DNA of 64,000 nt, from contig JADFUC010001275.1 in assembly GCA_019722365.1 (NCBI GenBank), positions 62,001 through 126,000 of the forward strand, in the 5' to 3' direction. Source of the stretch: Lithospermum erythrorhizon. Lineage: Eukaryota; Streptophyta; Magnoliopsida; Boraginales; Boraginaceae. Below the pieces are notes generated by a model. It was given only the letters and a program-made list of their open reading frames with translations, had not been told where the DNA came from and searched no databases. Made by a program: the position numbers and the translations under genes. Shown in pieces: positions 24,328-36,300 of the stretch (positions are counted from its first letter, which is position 1; each line of letters begins with the position of its first letter).

Positions 24328-24552
24328 CTAACTATATATGCAGTTCCTTTTAGAAGAAGGAATAAAATATAAAATGGAAACCATACTGTACGGGAACGTA
24401 CAAAGCCTTACCGCAGAACTTGCAAGGACTTTAACCTTCTGAAGAGGCATAAAACCTGTAAGGTCGGCAAGTGAAACAACCCCAATTGGCCATACTGAAT
24501 GGGGCTCATATCCAAAAACTAAAATGAAATAAGAAAACAAGAAGAAAATCAA
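24328..24552 (-). pseudogene. Possible captured host gene fragment in the CACTA element
   Basis: The reverse strand has a 74-codon open frame with YEPHSVWPIGVVSLADLTGF and MPLQKVKVLASSAVRLC. The PIGVVSLAD segment resembles the 'GVVSLTD' signature of CBS domains, but that is a short match and I do not assign a gene. CACTA elements often carry host exons. The lack of stops, normal amino-acid mix and AT-rich flanks make an exon piece plausible, but chance is not excluded. Confidence 0.3.
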
Positions 24553-25564
24553 TGTTACTTAAATGCATAGTACACATGGTCATATATGTAAAATGGGAAA
24601 GAGTCTGATTTAGTACACATACATATAAGTAAAGGTGGATATTTTATATATAAACTCCCCATCTCCAATTTTGGTAAGATTAAGGAGTAGGATATTTGAT
24701 TGTTAGCGAAACTATTAAATATGCTAAGTATGACAAATTAATCATAATAAGATCATATCATAATAATAACGTCAGTAAGAATGAGTTAACTAATAAGATC
24801 GATCACAAAAAAGTCAACCATAAATTCAAAATTGGACAATCATTTTGGGACAAAGTCCGTACCTTTAACAGTAAGCTCAATATCATAAATTTTCTATCTT
24901 AACCAACTCGGGACTAAACCCCTTTTCGAGAATCAGTCGGCACAATCGACCAATTTTAGCGATTTTTAGTTAATCTATCTTTTTGGATCTCAATTAGGGT
25001 TGTAGTTGATAAGTCGAACTTCGGTTTAACCACGGTTGCCTACTCGGACACCGCCGCGGATGTTGGAGGCGTTGGTTCGAATTTCTGTGAGTACTCCGCC
25101 ACCACGTGGCGAATCAAATGCGTTCGGTGCCGTATACTTTGGTCATATTTGTGGAGAATTTTAGGGGATTTTGATTAGGTTGGATTTGGGTGTTCGTATG
25201 GATTATAAATTGGATTTTTTTTTGAATGGCTGCATTCGAGAAGGAAGAGGTGAGGTGGCCCAGGGGCTTTAGGGGAGGTTTTAGGAAAAGAGCAGTGATT
25301 TTTGGTACATTATACAACTAAAGGAGGAAGTGTTTGGGGGTGAAATGACTATTTTGCCCCTATTCCTTAATTAATGGTAGTTACATATCTTAGGGATAAA
25401 ATAGTCATTCGGTGCTAAAAACACTATTTGGGTGTGTGTATATTGGATCCCTGATTGCACTAGATAGAGTTAGTTATCGAACCGATTTACCCGCCGATAA
25501 AAGTGGATTCAAAATTAATTTTAATTTGTAATTGATCGATCGTTACTATGATTAACTAATGAAG

Positions 25565-25592
25565 GGATGGAAAGGAAGATTATTGTCTCAAA
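25565..25592 (+). repeat. 28-base copy of the flanking LINE inside the CACTA end
   Basis: The 28 bases starting GGATGGAAAGG and ending TTGTCTCAAA are identical to LINE sequence at 25792-25819, just outside the right terminus of the CACTA element. The inner copy lies 196 bases inside that terminus. Confidence 0.95.
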
Positions 25593-25788
25593 ATTAACCC
25601 GGTTGACCGCCTCATGATCCACTAAAGAGTATGTAGCAAAAAAGTGATACCTTAAAATGTACCTATTTTTAATGTTGCATAGGGTGTTATAATAAAGTGT
25701 TCCTAGTTGTTACCTATGCACTCCCCAATTTTCAATTATTAAAAGTGTTACATGCGGGGTGTTACCTAAAGCCATTTTTCTACTAGTG

Positions 25789-27604
25789 AGAGGATGGAAA
25801 GGAAGATTATTGTCTCAAACTGGAAAGGAGGTGTTAATTAAAGCCGTTTCAATATATTGTTGATAAAGGCCCAGATAGTACTATGTGAGAAATTCTTTTT
25901 AGGGCAACTCGACAAGGAGAAAGACTTATAGGCTAGAAGAATTGGGAGGCTTTGTGCATGGATAAAAATGAAGGGGGACTGAGGTTCAAAGATTTATATT
26001 GCATGAATCTTGCCTTACTAGCGAAGCAGGGATGGATGGAAGGTAGCAAATGGTGAAGCATCTCTTTTGTTCAAGGTTAAAGAAAGGCGATATTTTAAAG
26101 AATACCATTCTTCGTACGAGTTAGGTTCCCGACCGCCGTTTGGGTGGAGAAGGCATTAAGAGGAAGGAAGGTACTCCCAGAAGCGGAGTGGGTGGCGTGT
26201 AGGAGATGGGAGGAGCATTGATGTGTGGAAGGATCCGTGGGTACCTAGGCTAGGTGACTTTCGGCTTTGTGGAGAAGGTGATTGGGGACCGAAATGGGTG
26301 TCCCAGTTGATTGTAGATAGGGAGTGGAACAAATGGAAGGTTGTGGAAGTTACGGGGGAGGAGGTTTTGCACTTGATATTCTAGCAATGCCTTTAAGCCG
26401 TGTTCCAGTCAGGGATAAGCTCATATGACACCATACAAAGTGTGGGAATTACATAACAACCTCGGGGTATAAATGTGCTATGGATATGAGGAGAAATAGT
26501 GACTTGGGGGAAAGCTAGGGGGGAGGGAAGTTGTAGAGTGCTTGGATGCTTATTTGGAAATCGGTGTAGTCCTCTAAAATTTACTTTTTGATTAAAATCA
26601 TTTATGAGACAAGGTATTTGCGTTGAGAGTACCTGTGTGTTTTGCAATAGCAAAAGGGAGGATCTCGTGCACTTATTAGTTTCTTGTCCTTTTACTAATA
26701 GATTTTGGTTTGCATCACCTTGGTGTTTGAACATAGGAGGACGAGGGTATAGCTCTTTCAAAAAATGGTTGATGGCGATTAATAGTTTATTGGGGACCAG
26801 AACTAAACTAAACTGCTGTGGATGGCGATGCTATGGAAGCACCGGAATGATATGCTATTCAACGATGTCAGACGTGAATTATCAAAGCTTTGGGAAGCAG
26901 GTATTAAACTAGCGGATGACTTCAAAGAGGCACAACAACCAACTCTTCTAGGTACAAGTCGAGAGACGGGGGGACTTGAAAGAGCCTGACAACCAGCTGC
27001 GTAGGTACAGTCGGGGAAGCGGGGGAGGCTGTTCGATGGCGTCTTCGGAAGAGTTAGTGAAGGTAAATGTTGATGCTTCATTTAGAAAGGAAGAGAACTA
27101 TGGAGCAGCAGGTGTGGTTGGAAGACATGGTAATGGCGAGTTTTTGGGAGCTGGTTTTCAGCGTAATCCTCACGTCAACAACCCTCTGCTGGCGGAGGGG
27201 CTAGCAATGAGAACGGGACTCGAATTTGCATGGAAGAACAAGTGGAGAAGAGTCATCATGGAGAGCGATTCAAAAGAGTTTGTGCTTTGTTTACAAGGGG
27301 AATACAAGACTCCGAACAAGCTTCAATTGATAGTGGGCGATATACTATACTTGGCTCAAGACATGGAGGTTCAATTCCATCACATTTCTCGGGTATCTAA
27401 TAATGTTGCACACACTGTGGCACATTGGGATCATGGCGTATCGATGGAGATGCAGTGGCTTCATCACCCACCATATTGGCTCATAGTAGCCCTGTTACAC
27501 GATATTGTCTTTTTGTTTCGTCATTTTCTGTCTATTCTGGAACAAATATTGTTATCGCTTGTCATTTTTATGATATCTTATCGATTGGTTAAAAAAGGGG
27601 TTTG
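25789..27604 (+). pseudogene. LINE ORF2, C-terminal part (RT end, zf-RVT, RNase H)
   Basis: The frame resumes with RGWKGRLLSQTGKEVLIKAV, the motif that follows the polymerase core. Near 25930-26030 [19 protein letters not shown] with [11 protein letters not shown] is the typical 'GGLGFRDL..FN.ALLAKQ.WR' block. GDGRSIDVWKDPWVPR lies near 26205-26245. From about 26605, TCVFCNSKREDLVHLLVSCP and FTNRFW form the zf-RVT zinc finger (C-x2-C...H-x4-C). From 27058, VKVNVDASFRKEENYGAAGV is the RNase H core start with its catalytic Asp, then LLAEGLAMRTGLEFA (Glu), VIMESDSKEFV (Asp) and ISRVSNNVAHTVAH (final His/Asn block). The RNase H frame at 26976-27605 is open for 209 codons; upstream pieces are frameshifted. 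Confidence 0.88.
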
Positions 27605-30600
27605 ACTGATTTCATATTTGATCGCTTCCGGGTGACGTTCCCAGATGGCAATCTTGATCCGCTATCGAGTCGACCACAATTGGTATCGAATCAAAGGGTG
27701 CAATGATTGTCCTTGAGGAGACTATATGCTGGGGATCTCTTGAAGGCTCTAAGTTCTTCCCAAGGTATTAATTATAAACACAGGCGTGACATGATGTGGC
27801 TTCATCCAAAAGCGTAAAAGTGGAATTCGGGGACCGACACGTACTCGGTGCTAATCGGATGGGAGAAACAAAGTTCATACTTGTGAATATAGTTAAAGTG
27901 CAGTCCTCCAAATGTAGGCGGAAGGAATGAAATAGTATATTTGTCCCTACGCTCTGATGCAGGAAAAGGGAATACGGATTAGATCGACTAGCGAGATTCT
28001 GACAGTAGTCAAAGAGGCTTGGTCCTCTTAAAGCGTCATGCAAGAAAGAAGGAAGATTGCCAGCGTACCCTCCTCTGTTAATAGAATCAAAGAAAAGAAA
28101 TTTAGAAAGGTGAGTTTAAACAAGCGTATTGACTCTACGGGGAATGATCTCTAAGTCGAGATTCTACGAGCTAAAGGGAAAAGCGAATAAGAAAGATTAG
28201 GCGATTTAAGCGTAGGTTTTATGCCTTTGCTCCTTTGATGACCTTAAATTTGAAGGAAGAGACTAAAGCGAATTATTCATCAAGCTTATCATGGCCAGCG
28301 GAAGTATGAGAGGGGACCGATCTTCGTCCAATCTTGGGATTGGTACTTTCTTTGGCCTGGGGGCTACCTTACAGCACTTGGTACCTAAATTCACCCCAGT
28401 GGTTGCCGAATGACGGCTTAGAATCTCCTCGAACTTATAGGAGCTGAAACCCCGTTAGGACTACGCCATAGAGGCAAATAACAAGCGATTCAAAGAGTTG
28501 GTAATGTCGCACATAGCACTTGCGAGCAAAGGGGTACTCAAAGACTGCTTTGACTACGGTTCAATAAGTAATCTCGGAAATTTAAGTTATTCGTCCCGGG
28601 CATTAGATTGCAGCTTAGCGTGAAGTATAGGTTATGCGTTATGTGGCAGAATCAGAATTAGAGTATCAAAATCTCGAGGGGAATCGTCGTATATATGATG
28701 AAAGGGATGTTGACTCGAGCGGGCTTCCTTTCCTAAAAAAAAGCAGCGGCGTAATCGTAAGAATCACCAAGACCATGATTGTCGCCTAACCAAGGCAAAA
28801 ATCTGGACCCACTGGAATCCTACACTCTTCTCAGTTGGATCTTTTTCCTTAGCGTGGATCGGGATTGAGCATTCCTCTCCTTTAACTTGGATCGCTTGCA
28901 TTAGGATAAACAAGGGGGACTTAGTTTGTAGTTTGTGTGAAATCCGCTTGCTTTTGAAGGGCTGTTCATTCGACCAATCAGGCTGGCTCAACAGGAGAAG
29001 GTGGCCATGAAAGCCAGAAGTGGATGCTGATTCTCTCTGAGTGCTAGTCGAGATTGCTGATTAACTAAGGGTTGAAGGGGCTTAGCTAGCTATCTTGTCT
29101 TTGCCCTGGGACTTTTTTTCTTTAAAACCAGGCGACTTATGACCTATCCATTCCATTCCATAGGTGGCACGTCCTTTATGATTATATAAATAACTAATTA
29201 AATATGGTGATAGTTTCCTACTTGAAGTATATCTAAGCTCTTTCAATCACATAGGGAAAAATCTCATTTGCGAGAGTCTTCGAAAGGAGCTCGACCCACT
29301 ATAAGGACTCCAATCAATTGCCAGCAAAGAAAAATGCATTCACTCCTTATGCACTGCGCCACACACAAAGCTTGTTTCGGGCGTGAAAGGAGGATCTTTT
29401 TGCCTTCATTCATTGAAACAAGAAGACCCGTCTTCATTGGTACACGTACCGATATGACTTCCGATCGATAGCGGCTAGGAGTTAGGAGTTATAGTTGATA
29501 AATTAGATTATTTCTTGTGATTGCTTTATCTGAAACTCTCTGTCGTACCCGGTTCGTCCTACTCGAATGGTTTTTTTGAACATGGCTGCCCGTCTGGATG
29601 ATATATAGGAATCAGTTTACCTGGTCAATTGACTTGCTTGCTACGGCAGAAATTATTCGAACTCTGGAACACGAGGGACTATCCCACGTTAATAAAGCTG
29701 AAGCCCAGACTAGCGGCACCGCCCCATCCATACCGTTGATTGCGTTCTTTGGCCTTCCAAGCAAGCCAACTCATGATGAATCTCTTCTTTTTAATAAGTC
29801 TACCGCCCTTTTCAACCATCAAAAGAATAGTACGGCACATAAAACCGCTTGCTCTACGGAATCGAGTCAACTGATGGCTCAGCCGCTCTGTATTGAAGAG
29901 AAGTAGTTTACTTTCAGCAAGGCTAGGGGCGGTTTACCATTCTTGGTATGGGGCATTGGCTTTTCCCTTAGTTGCGCTTCTCTACTGCTTAACCTTAGTT
30001 CAACTAAGCTATTTCATACCTAGTCGGCAGTGTAAGAAAAGGTCTAGCATTCTTTTCTACCTTTCTTGCTTGTAGCTTGAGTTGTTCTATTTCCATTTTG
30101 CCATCGAGTCGACTGTATTTCCTTCCTTTGGGTGCCGATTCCTCTCTTAATAGAAAAGCCCTTTCGGAGTTAGGGGCGGTTAGCAAATGTGTTTGAATCA
30201 ATCGAAATGAAATACGCTCCTATTGATCCCTTTGGGAATAGAAGGGTCTTGTTAGTTGATTTTCATAATGCTTAAATAGAAGAAGCGACAACTCCTCATC
30301 CAAGATATCTGATAAGTAATCTTTTCATTCTTTATTCCCTAGGAGAAAGCATATGCTTTAGATCGTCGATGAAGAAAATCTTCCATTTTAAGCTTAAAAT
30401 AATACCCGTGGCAGCTTGATGCCTTTGCTTAAGTGCTTCATTTGAACACTTCTTGCTGCAAACAAAAGAAGGCGTAGCACCTTTGAAACTAGGAATCTTT
30501 GTTCTAGTAAGATGCTTTGAGACAAAGTCTATGACATATTCTATTCTAAAGTACTTTCACATTTGATTTTGAGAAGGCTTTGTTTATTATGTCAATTTCC

Positions 30601-32019
30601 TTCTTTCTTTTTATTTTCTTTCTGCTCTGTATTTAGCCAATTAAAGCAAAGATAATCAAAATCTTATGGGAAGAGAACTAGAAAAAAGCATCTTTCTTAT
30701 CTGAAAGCACCCGCCATTCCTAAGGTTAACCGTACAAATTGCACAAGCAAAATACTTGATCCAAAATGAACGAGTCTAAGAAGGTAAACTGGCTACCACT
30801 CCATTCTCGGGTTTAGGAGTCGTGCTCATGGTCTCTATCAACAAAAACTCAGACCCATTCAACTTTATATAGTTCCCGTAGTGGCCCCGCCTCATTTGCC
30901 CGGTAATTGTGCTTCAGCAGTAGTTCCTCTGTCTGCATGGGTGTCGAGAGGAAGAGAATCGATCCTCATTAATACACATTCATATACAATCCGAGCTAAT
31001 TGCCAAGAAACATCTAAAGAGCTAACCCACGGACTCGAGCCTTCACTTCAAACACCCCGTACATACGCTCGTCCCGGAGAATCTATTTGATCAATAACGG
31101 TATTTCTTTTTCCCGAATCCGCCAATATCCACTTTTCTTAGAAAGAATCTACTTTAAAGCAACGGTCTTACACTTCCTAGCATGAGAGAAGGGGTCTCGA
31201 GGCCAATCAAACACGTTTTAAAAAGCATAGTCGGGGGAAGAGCAGGTGGGATCCATAGGCTAGCTTTGAAAGTGGGTAGATAAAATACTATCATAGAATC
31301 GACATTTGTTGCGGTGGTATTGTGAATTGAATTCCAACTCAAGTGGGCAAGGAGGGTTGGTAGAAGCATAGAGAGAGATATTCACTTTAGGCACTTTATC
31401 TTCTATCTGATTGTTGTCTAAGTCTAGATCTAGCTAGCACATACTTCCATCTGTTATTATAGTACTAGAAGGGTTTGATGAACCTTACCTCTTGATTAAA
31501 GTGATTGGGCTTCGCTTCCTTCTGAGTGTAAATGTCGGCTTCCTTTAGAGGAGAACCAAAATTTGAGCAACCGGCGAAAGAGAGAAGAGGGAAGCGCCAA
31601 TTTCAATGCTAGGAAGAAGTCCTATAGTTTCATACTTTTCGAATATATTTATATATATAAGTGAAATTTAGTCTAATGCAATTTAGCTCATGAGCCCAGT
31701 AATGAGGTAATATGCGCACTAGCGGTGGAAATGAAGATTCTCATTATAGCCATATCCTTTATGAAGGGTTGGGAGAGCCATAGGGGCCCTACATTAGAAA
31801 TAATCGATGCGAGAAAAGAATGCATTGGTTTTCAAGACCTTTTTGACACCGCAGTCAATGACTAGAAAATTGTTCTCTTGAGTATTCGTCTTGCACAAAT
31901 GCAGGGAGGAGTCTCCTTCTATATGGGGGAACTCTTAGTAATAAAGAATGGAATAAAAATGGCTAGAAAGATTCTATTTGTGACTATTCTATCTCTTTCT
32001 AATGCGAATGGGTGTAAGC
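27605..32019. other. Mitochondrial-like spacer DNA without identified genes
   Basis: I searched both strands for mitochondrial genes and found none that I can support. Several short open frames (for example 29598-29906 and 28043-27768) give no known protein. The text looks like plant mitochondrial intergenic DNA. The mitochondrial origin of the leftmost kilobase is the least certain. Confidence 0.45.
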
Positions 32020-32080
32020 TTACATTAGGGTGAAGTCGTAACAAGGTGGCAGGTAGGGGAACACATGTTTGGTTAGATCC
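32020..32080 (+). pseudogene. rrn18: 3' end of mitochondrial 18S rRNA gene
   Basis: GGGTGAAGTCGTAACAAGGT at 32028-32047 is the near-universal 3' end of small-subunit rRNA. It continues GGCAGGTAGGGGAAC and GGTTAGATCC, a damaged form of the terminal helix and tail (family: 'GTAGCCGTAGGGGAACCTGTGGCTGGAT'). The 'GGATTGAATCC'-type end and the rrn5 that follows point to the mitochondrial gene rather than plastid or nuclear rDNA. Nothing upstream of about 32020 matches, so only the last 60 bases survive. Confidence 0.85.
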
Positions 32081-32253
32081 TTCGCGATGGAAGTACCTCT
32101 TCCCCAACCAACAAGGGGCTGGCTTGCTTAGGTTAGTTTAGAACAAAGGGTGAAAATCCTTGTGTGAACCGAATCCATACAAGCGGGCAAGGTCCAAGGA
32201 CACGTAGAAGCTGATAAAAAGAGTTCCTCGGCTTGTTCATCAGTAATCGAGAC

Positions 32254-32329
32254 AAACACAGCTCTGGTAAGGCGTGAAAACACCCGATCCCATTTCGACC
32301 TCATGGAATCGTCTTGCACCATATGTATT
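32254..32329 (+). pseudogene. rrn5: 5' part of mitochondrial 5S rRNA gene
   Basis: GGCGTGAAAACACCCGATCC, then CATTTCGACCTC, GGAATCGTCTTGC and CCATATGTA match the first two thirds of plant mitochondrial 5S rRNA, with a few substitutions and a short deletion before TGGAATCG. It lies about 170 bases after the rrn18 end, the usual rrn18-rrn5 arrangement. The gene is interrupted here by a solo LTR and resumes at 33286. Confidence 0.9.
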
Positions 32330-33285
32330 TATTTGGAAATCAATGAAAATTGATTTCCTTTAATGCTCACCGTTCTTTGTGATTGTGTATCAGTTCATTT
32401 ACCGGAGTTGGTTAAATGTGATTCTTTGAACTTAGTGTTCACCTTAGTAATTTATATATTACTAGTCACGGGTTCTCATGATAATTTAGGGGTTATGAGC
32501 AATTGCTAGATCTTACTCATTAATCGTTATAATAATAGTAATTGATTCAATTATTATTATTATCTGGCTATTATCTGAACAGAAGATTGCCTTTTATCTG
32601 ATGACGTTGGATTATATTTCATGTGAAATTAAACTATATTTGCTAAATTGAGAGTTGATTGTAATCACTTGAATATTCTAAGTGAGTTTACATTGATAAT
32701 GTAAAATATAAGTTGGATGAGGCAGATTAATTAATTAGTCAATTGAATTAATTAGATAGTTGAATTGAGCTTGTTAGTAACTTGTTAGTTACTGTATAAC
32801 ATGTTAGTGTTTGATTTTACTTAACGGTTTAATTAAATTTGAATTAGGCTCATTAAGCTATTCGGTTGGGCTTTAGAGTTTGACTATATAAGCTAAGCTT
32901 ATTAGGTTTAAATCCTAAGTTTTTACATAAAATGAAAACAAAAGCTGAGCCTCTTCCATTTTCCTCTCATATGGCAAAAATATCAAGGAAGAATTGAAAA
33001 TCTTCTCTTGATTTTCATCAAATCAATCCATGTTCTATGAGCACAAATGCTTGGATTCGACCTCTACCAAGTGGTGTGGACTGACTAGGCTCATTTGAAG
33101 TGCTCAACGATGGAATTCAAAGGAGGCTTCGTGAAGATTTGGAGATGAACATCGGTAGCATCTACGTAGAACTCTTTTATCATAATTGCTTTATGTGTTT
33201 TAGATGAATTTATATCATTTTGAGGATCCGGGATGTATGAATTTGAGTATTTATCACAAAATGAAATTCATATAGATTCTAACGA
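32330..33285 (+). mobile_element. Solo LTR inserted in the rrn5 copy
   Basis: The body matches the LTRs of the element at 50250-57580 almost throughout: GGAAATCAATGA-AATTGATT, GTTAAATGTGATTCTTTG, GAACTTAGTGTT, TTACATTGATAATGTAAAAT, GAGGATCCGGGATGTATGAA, and the end GATTCTAAC. The first bases (TATTTGG) and last bases (TAACGA) are mutated forms of TGTTGG and CTAACA. GTATT before it and TTATT after it fit a 5-base target duplication with one change. There is no internal region. Confidence 0.88.
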
Positions 33286-33327
33286 TTATTGAGATTGTTA
33301 GGAGACATTGTCCAAGTCGATTCTCAA
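33286..33327 (+). pseudogene. rrn5: 3' part of mitochondrial 5S rRNA gene
   Basis: TTATTGAGATTGTTAGGAGA and CATTGTCCAAG continue mitochondrial 5S rRNA exactly where the first part stopped (family: 'CTGAGATTGTTCGGGAGACATGGTCCAAGCC'). The last dozen bases are degraded. Confidence 0.88.
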
Positions 33328-36300
33328 AAAGTAGCCTTCGGTATGTGTTCGAACACTTTCATTTGACCTCTCATCTTCTCTAGAAGCAAAACTTCAGACG
33401 AATAGAGCAGATGGTCCAACTACAAAACTTTCTTTTTAAATTCTTGCATGATGCTCCCTGCGTGGCATGAAGTACCCATTACTATTGAAATGGTTTGTCG
33501 ATGAGATGTTCCCAACTTGGTGCCCCTTCTTCCAATGGTACTATAATTCCTATTTCTATCCTTAATTTTTGGTCTATCTACATTTCGGGAGATTAAGTAA
33601 ACTCACATGGACGGGCAAAAGTGGAGTCTTGGTGGGAACAAACATGCTGATACATTGCAGGACAATATTGGGAGAAAGCGCATCCAAAACTAGAGCGAGA
33701 AATGCCTTATTTCGTTTGTTCCGTTCTTCATTTCCTTAACTTCTCGAATCCAAGGGACTTACCATATTTAGAATCTTTACGGTGTGCTACGGTACTATTC
33801 TTCGTACTTTAACAATGAAATGACAAGATGAGGTGGGCAACTACGTTAGATTCGAAAGGTTTTGGGCATAGAATTCCCGTCCCACGAGGTCGGTTTAGTT
33901 GCTTGTGTAGAGTCATGCAATCGGGGAGTTGAAATATCACCTGCTTGGTGACGATTGATGGTTGTTGAGTCGGGGACTACTATCAAAAAGCTTCAATGAA
34001 GATGGTCTTCACATGGAGGAGTATGCGTCTTTATGTTGGGTGTTCTTACATCGTGCGACAGAGTGGCTTATATGTGCGACACATGTACATACTACTATTT
34101 GTTCGAGTGGGTGGCGTGAACTGCGATTCGATCGGTATTCAATCCACGCGTTGAGATGCTTAGTTGATAAGGCTTTGGATAAGGAACTTATTCAATAATT
34201 CATGCATAAGGGTAAGGAACTTTACAGATGAACTAATGCAAATGGGTGTAAGCCATTTTCGGAAACACCAAGTCTTGACGTAGGATAAAGTATACAATTT
34301 AGGGAAAAGACGCTTTCTTATTTCGATTAGCTGATGATCCTATTCATCCCCGTCATCTTGAAGCTAGCCATATTAGCGTTGACGATTATTTAGCCCTTGT
34401 ACCTCATGCAATTCTCCAAGCCTATCCCGGTCCCTCTCATGGCTCACTTTCGGACTCAGCCTCACAAAGCCATTCCTCCAGCTCCAACAATCTTTCACTA
34501 ATCGGCAAATGAACCTCAGATACTGATCCTCCGCTTCCCCAAATGGCCATTCCTTGGCCAAGTGCTTACTCTCGAGAATAAATTTTGTGCTTGAGCCCAC
34601 GAGATGTGATCCTCGTAATCCAACAAAACAATTTTGTAGATCAACCAAATCATTGTAACATCAAGACACGGCACCGAGTTGATGTTGTAAGAAGCTTTGA
34701 GGTTAATTCTTTTTGGTGAGAAAGGTTAGCCTCATTTACGCCTCGCGGATGGAATATTCCAAAATTCGAGGTTATTGGGTTCAGCATGCGGCGCACAACG
34801 TTTATTTCTAATCACATTGTTCATTTCTTTTAGAACATGATCCATCAAACCTCTATTACCTATATAGTAGAACTGCGTCATGAATCTTGTGGTGTCGCTG
34901 ATGCCATGTCTTTGGATTACCGTTGTCGTTCATAATGACCTGTTTGTATAAATTCAAGTCTTCTCTTTTCTAGAGCCATCTACTATCCATATCTGAACTA
35001 TAGTAGAGAACCTCCTTATTTGTTGACTTCTCTTTTCGAAGGCATGCTTTCTGGGTGTAGATTCATTTAGTGGGTCTCGCGATAGAAGCTAGAGGAGCTT
35101 TGTTAATTTCTTTTTTATAATAGGGCCCAGAGATTGGATAGTTAGCATAAACCAGTAGATCTTTCATTGTAACGGTGGCTTTCACTCCTGTCACACATGG
35201 CGAATTATACGCTTTCTTTTTACTGTCGGAGTTTACAATCTTGATGATCAACTTGAGTTCACATGGTTTACCCACTGAACAAGTAGTTTGACAAGTAGAC
35301 CCGGCATTTAGAGAGTGATACCACCTACCAAAGGCATGGGGAAAGGTATAGGCATCGTGAAAGTCAAGCAAAGGCTTAGGTAGACAAATGGTCTGGTCCT
35401 GCAAAAATAGCATAGTTGAGGCGAGAGGCGACAAGTGGGGAACAATGCTATAAAGATTTCCTTCCTTTTATCCGCAGCGAGGGCACCTGAACCAATCTCC
35501 CTACAACTCGCTATTCTTCCCATTTCGAAGGAGTTTCCAGGATACCTTTATTGTGTAGCCACTTCCCTCGCTGAAAGCCACGATCGTAGACCACCGCTGC
35601 ATTCTTTTTTCGGTAAGAAGTCGACCAATAAACCTTGCAGGAGCATTCGGAGGCGCGAGGATCTATGGCTTGACTATAACTAGCGAACTTCTTACATAGA
35701 AGTGAATATGAAGAAAAAGCTCATTTTCGTAGTAGGGCGGCCTATTAGGAATAGAAGTCCTCTCCTCCTTCTTTTGCTTGGCGGACCTCTTCTCGCAAAA
35801 GAAAGAAGGCTGGATCCCAGACATGGCAGGTAGGGTGAGAGAACCGCGAGTTGGATCCCCAGTCACTAAATAGTGCGGGCTCGGAACTTATTCTTAAATG
35901 CCCCAGAATCGGGGGGATAAATGTATTCAAACTCTCCATGAGTTCTTCTCGTTTCTTGCTTGATTTGAGGTGAACTTCGTTTTCCTCTTCTTCGGACGGA
36001 TCCAATTGTTTCAGTGTGAGAAGGCGTAAGTCAGGAGTTGTTGATGAATGAAATTTGTCTTATTAAGATGAGCACCACTACTCGAACTCTTGTGCCTTGA
36101 CTTCTCCCTACGCTGTGAGTTTCAATGAGCTCTCACAGTCTACCCATTTCCGGGAAAGAAACCATATAGGTAGATCAGTCCACTGGAAGCTCGAACCTGT
36201 GAATTTCCTTGATTGGCGATCGGAAGTGAGGTCTGAATCACAACTCTTCTTACGTGCTTGGTCGAGGTAAAGCCTGCTCCTTTGTTCTATCTGCGATTTG

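Larger units (their letters stand above)
22219..25788 (+). mobile_element. CACTA (En/Spm) DNA transposon, nonautonomous
   Basis: The left end begins CACTAGTAGAAAAAATG and the right end finishes CATTTTTCTACTAGTG: CACTA termini in an inverted repeat of about 28 bases that continues into CTTTAGGTA. Both ends carry dense GTAACACTTT/AAAGTGTTAC motifs, the subterminal transposase-binding repeats of the family. The flanks are ...ACAAG on the left and AGAGG on the right. CACTA elements make 3-base duplications, and only AG is certain here. At 3570 bases with no TNPA/TNPD-like frame it is a deletion or gene-carrying derivative. It sits inside LINE ORF2, whose frame continues on the right (RGWKGRLLSQTGKEVLIKAV). 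Confidence 0.93.
16200..27604 (+). mobile_element. L1-type LINE, split by a solo LTR and a CACTA element
   Basis: ORF1 (16617-18308) and ORF2 (18428-19374, 21164-22218, 25789-27604) run in one direction. With the two insertions removed the LINE is about 6.0 kb, a normal full length. ORF2 domains are in family order: endonuclease, reverse transcriptase, zf-RVT, RNase H. After each insertion the reading picks up where it left off, so they hit an already resident LINE. The left edge is a guess from the AT-rich end of the intergenic DNA; the right edge is at GGTTAAAAAAGGGG near 27600, possibly a decayed A-tail. Frames carry scattered stops, so it is inactive. Confidence 0.85.

Noticed and set aside
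31700..32019. More of the mitochondrial 18S rRNA gene
   Set aside because: No conserved small-subunit rRNA segment is visible upstream of the last 60 bases.
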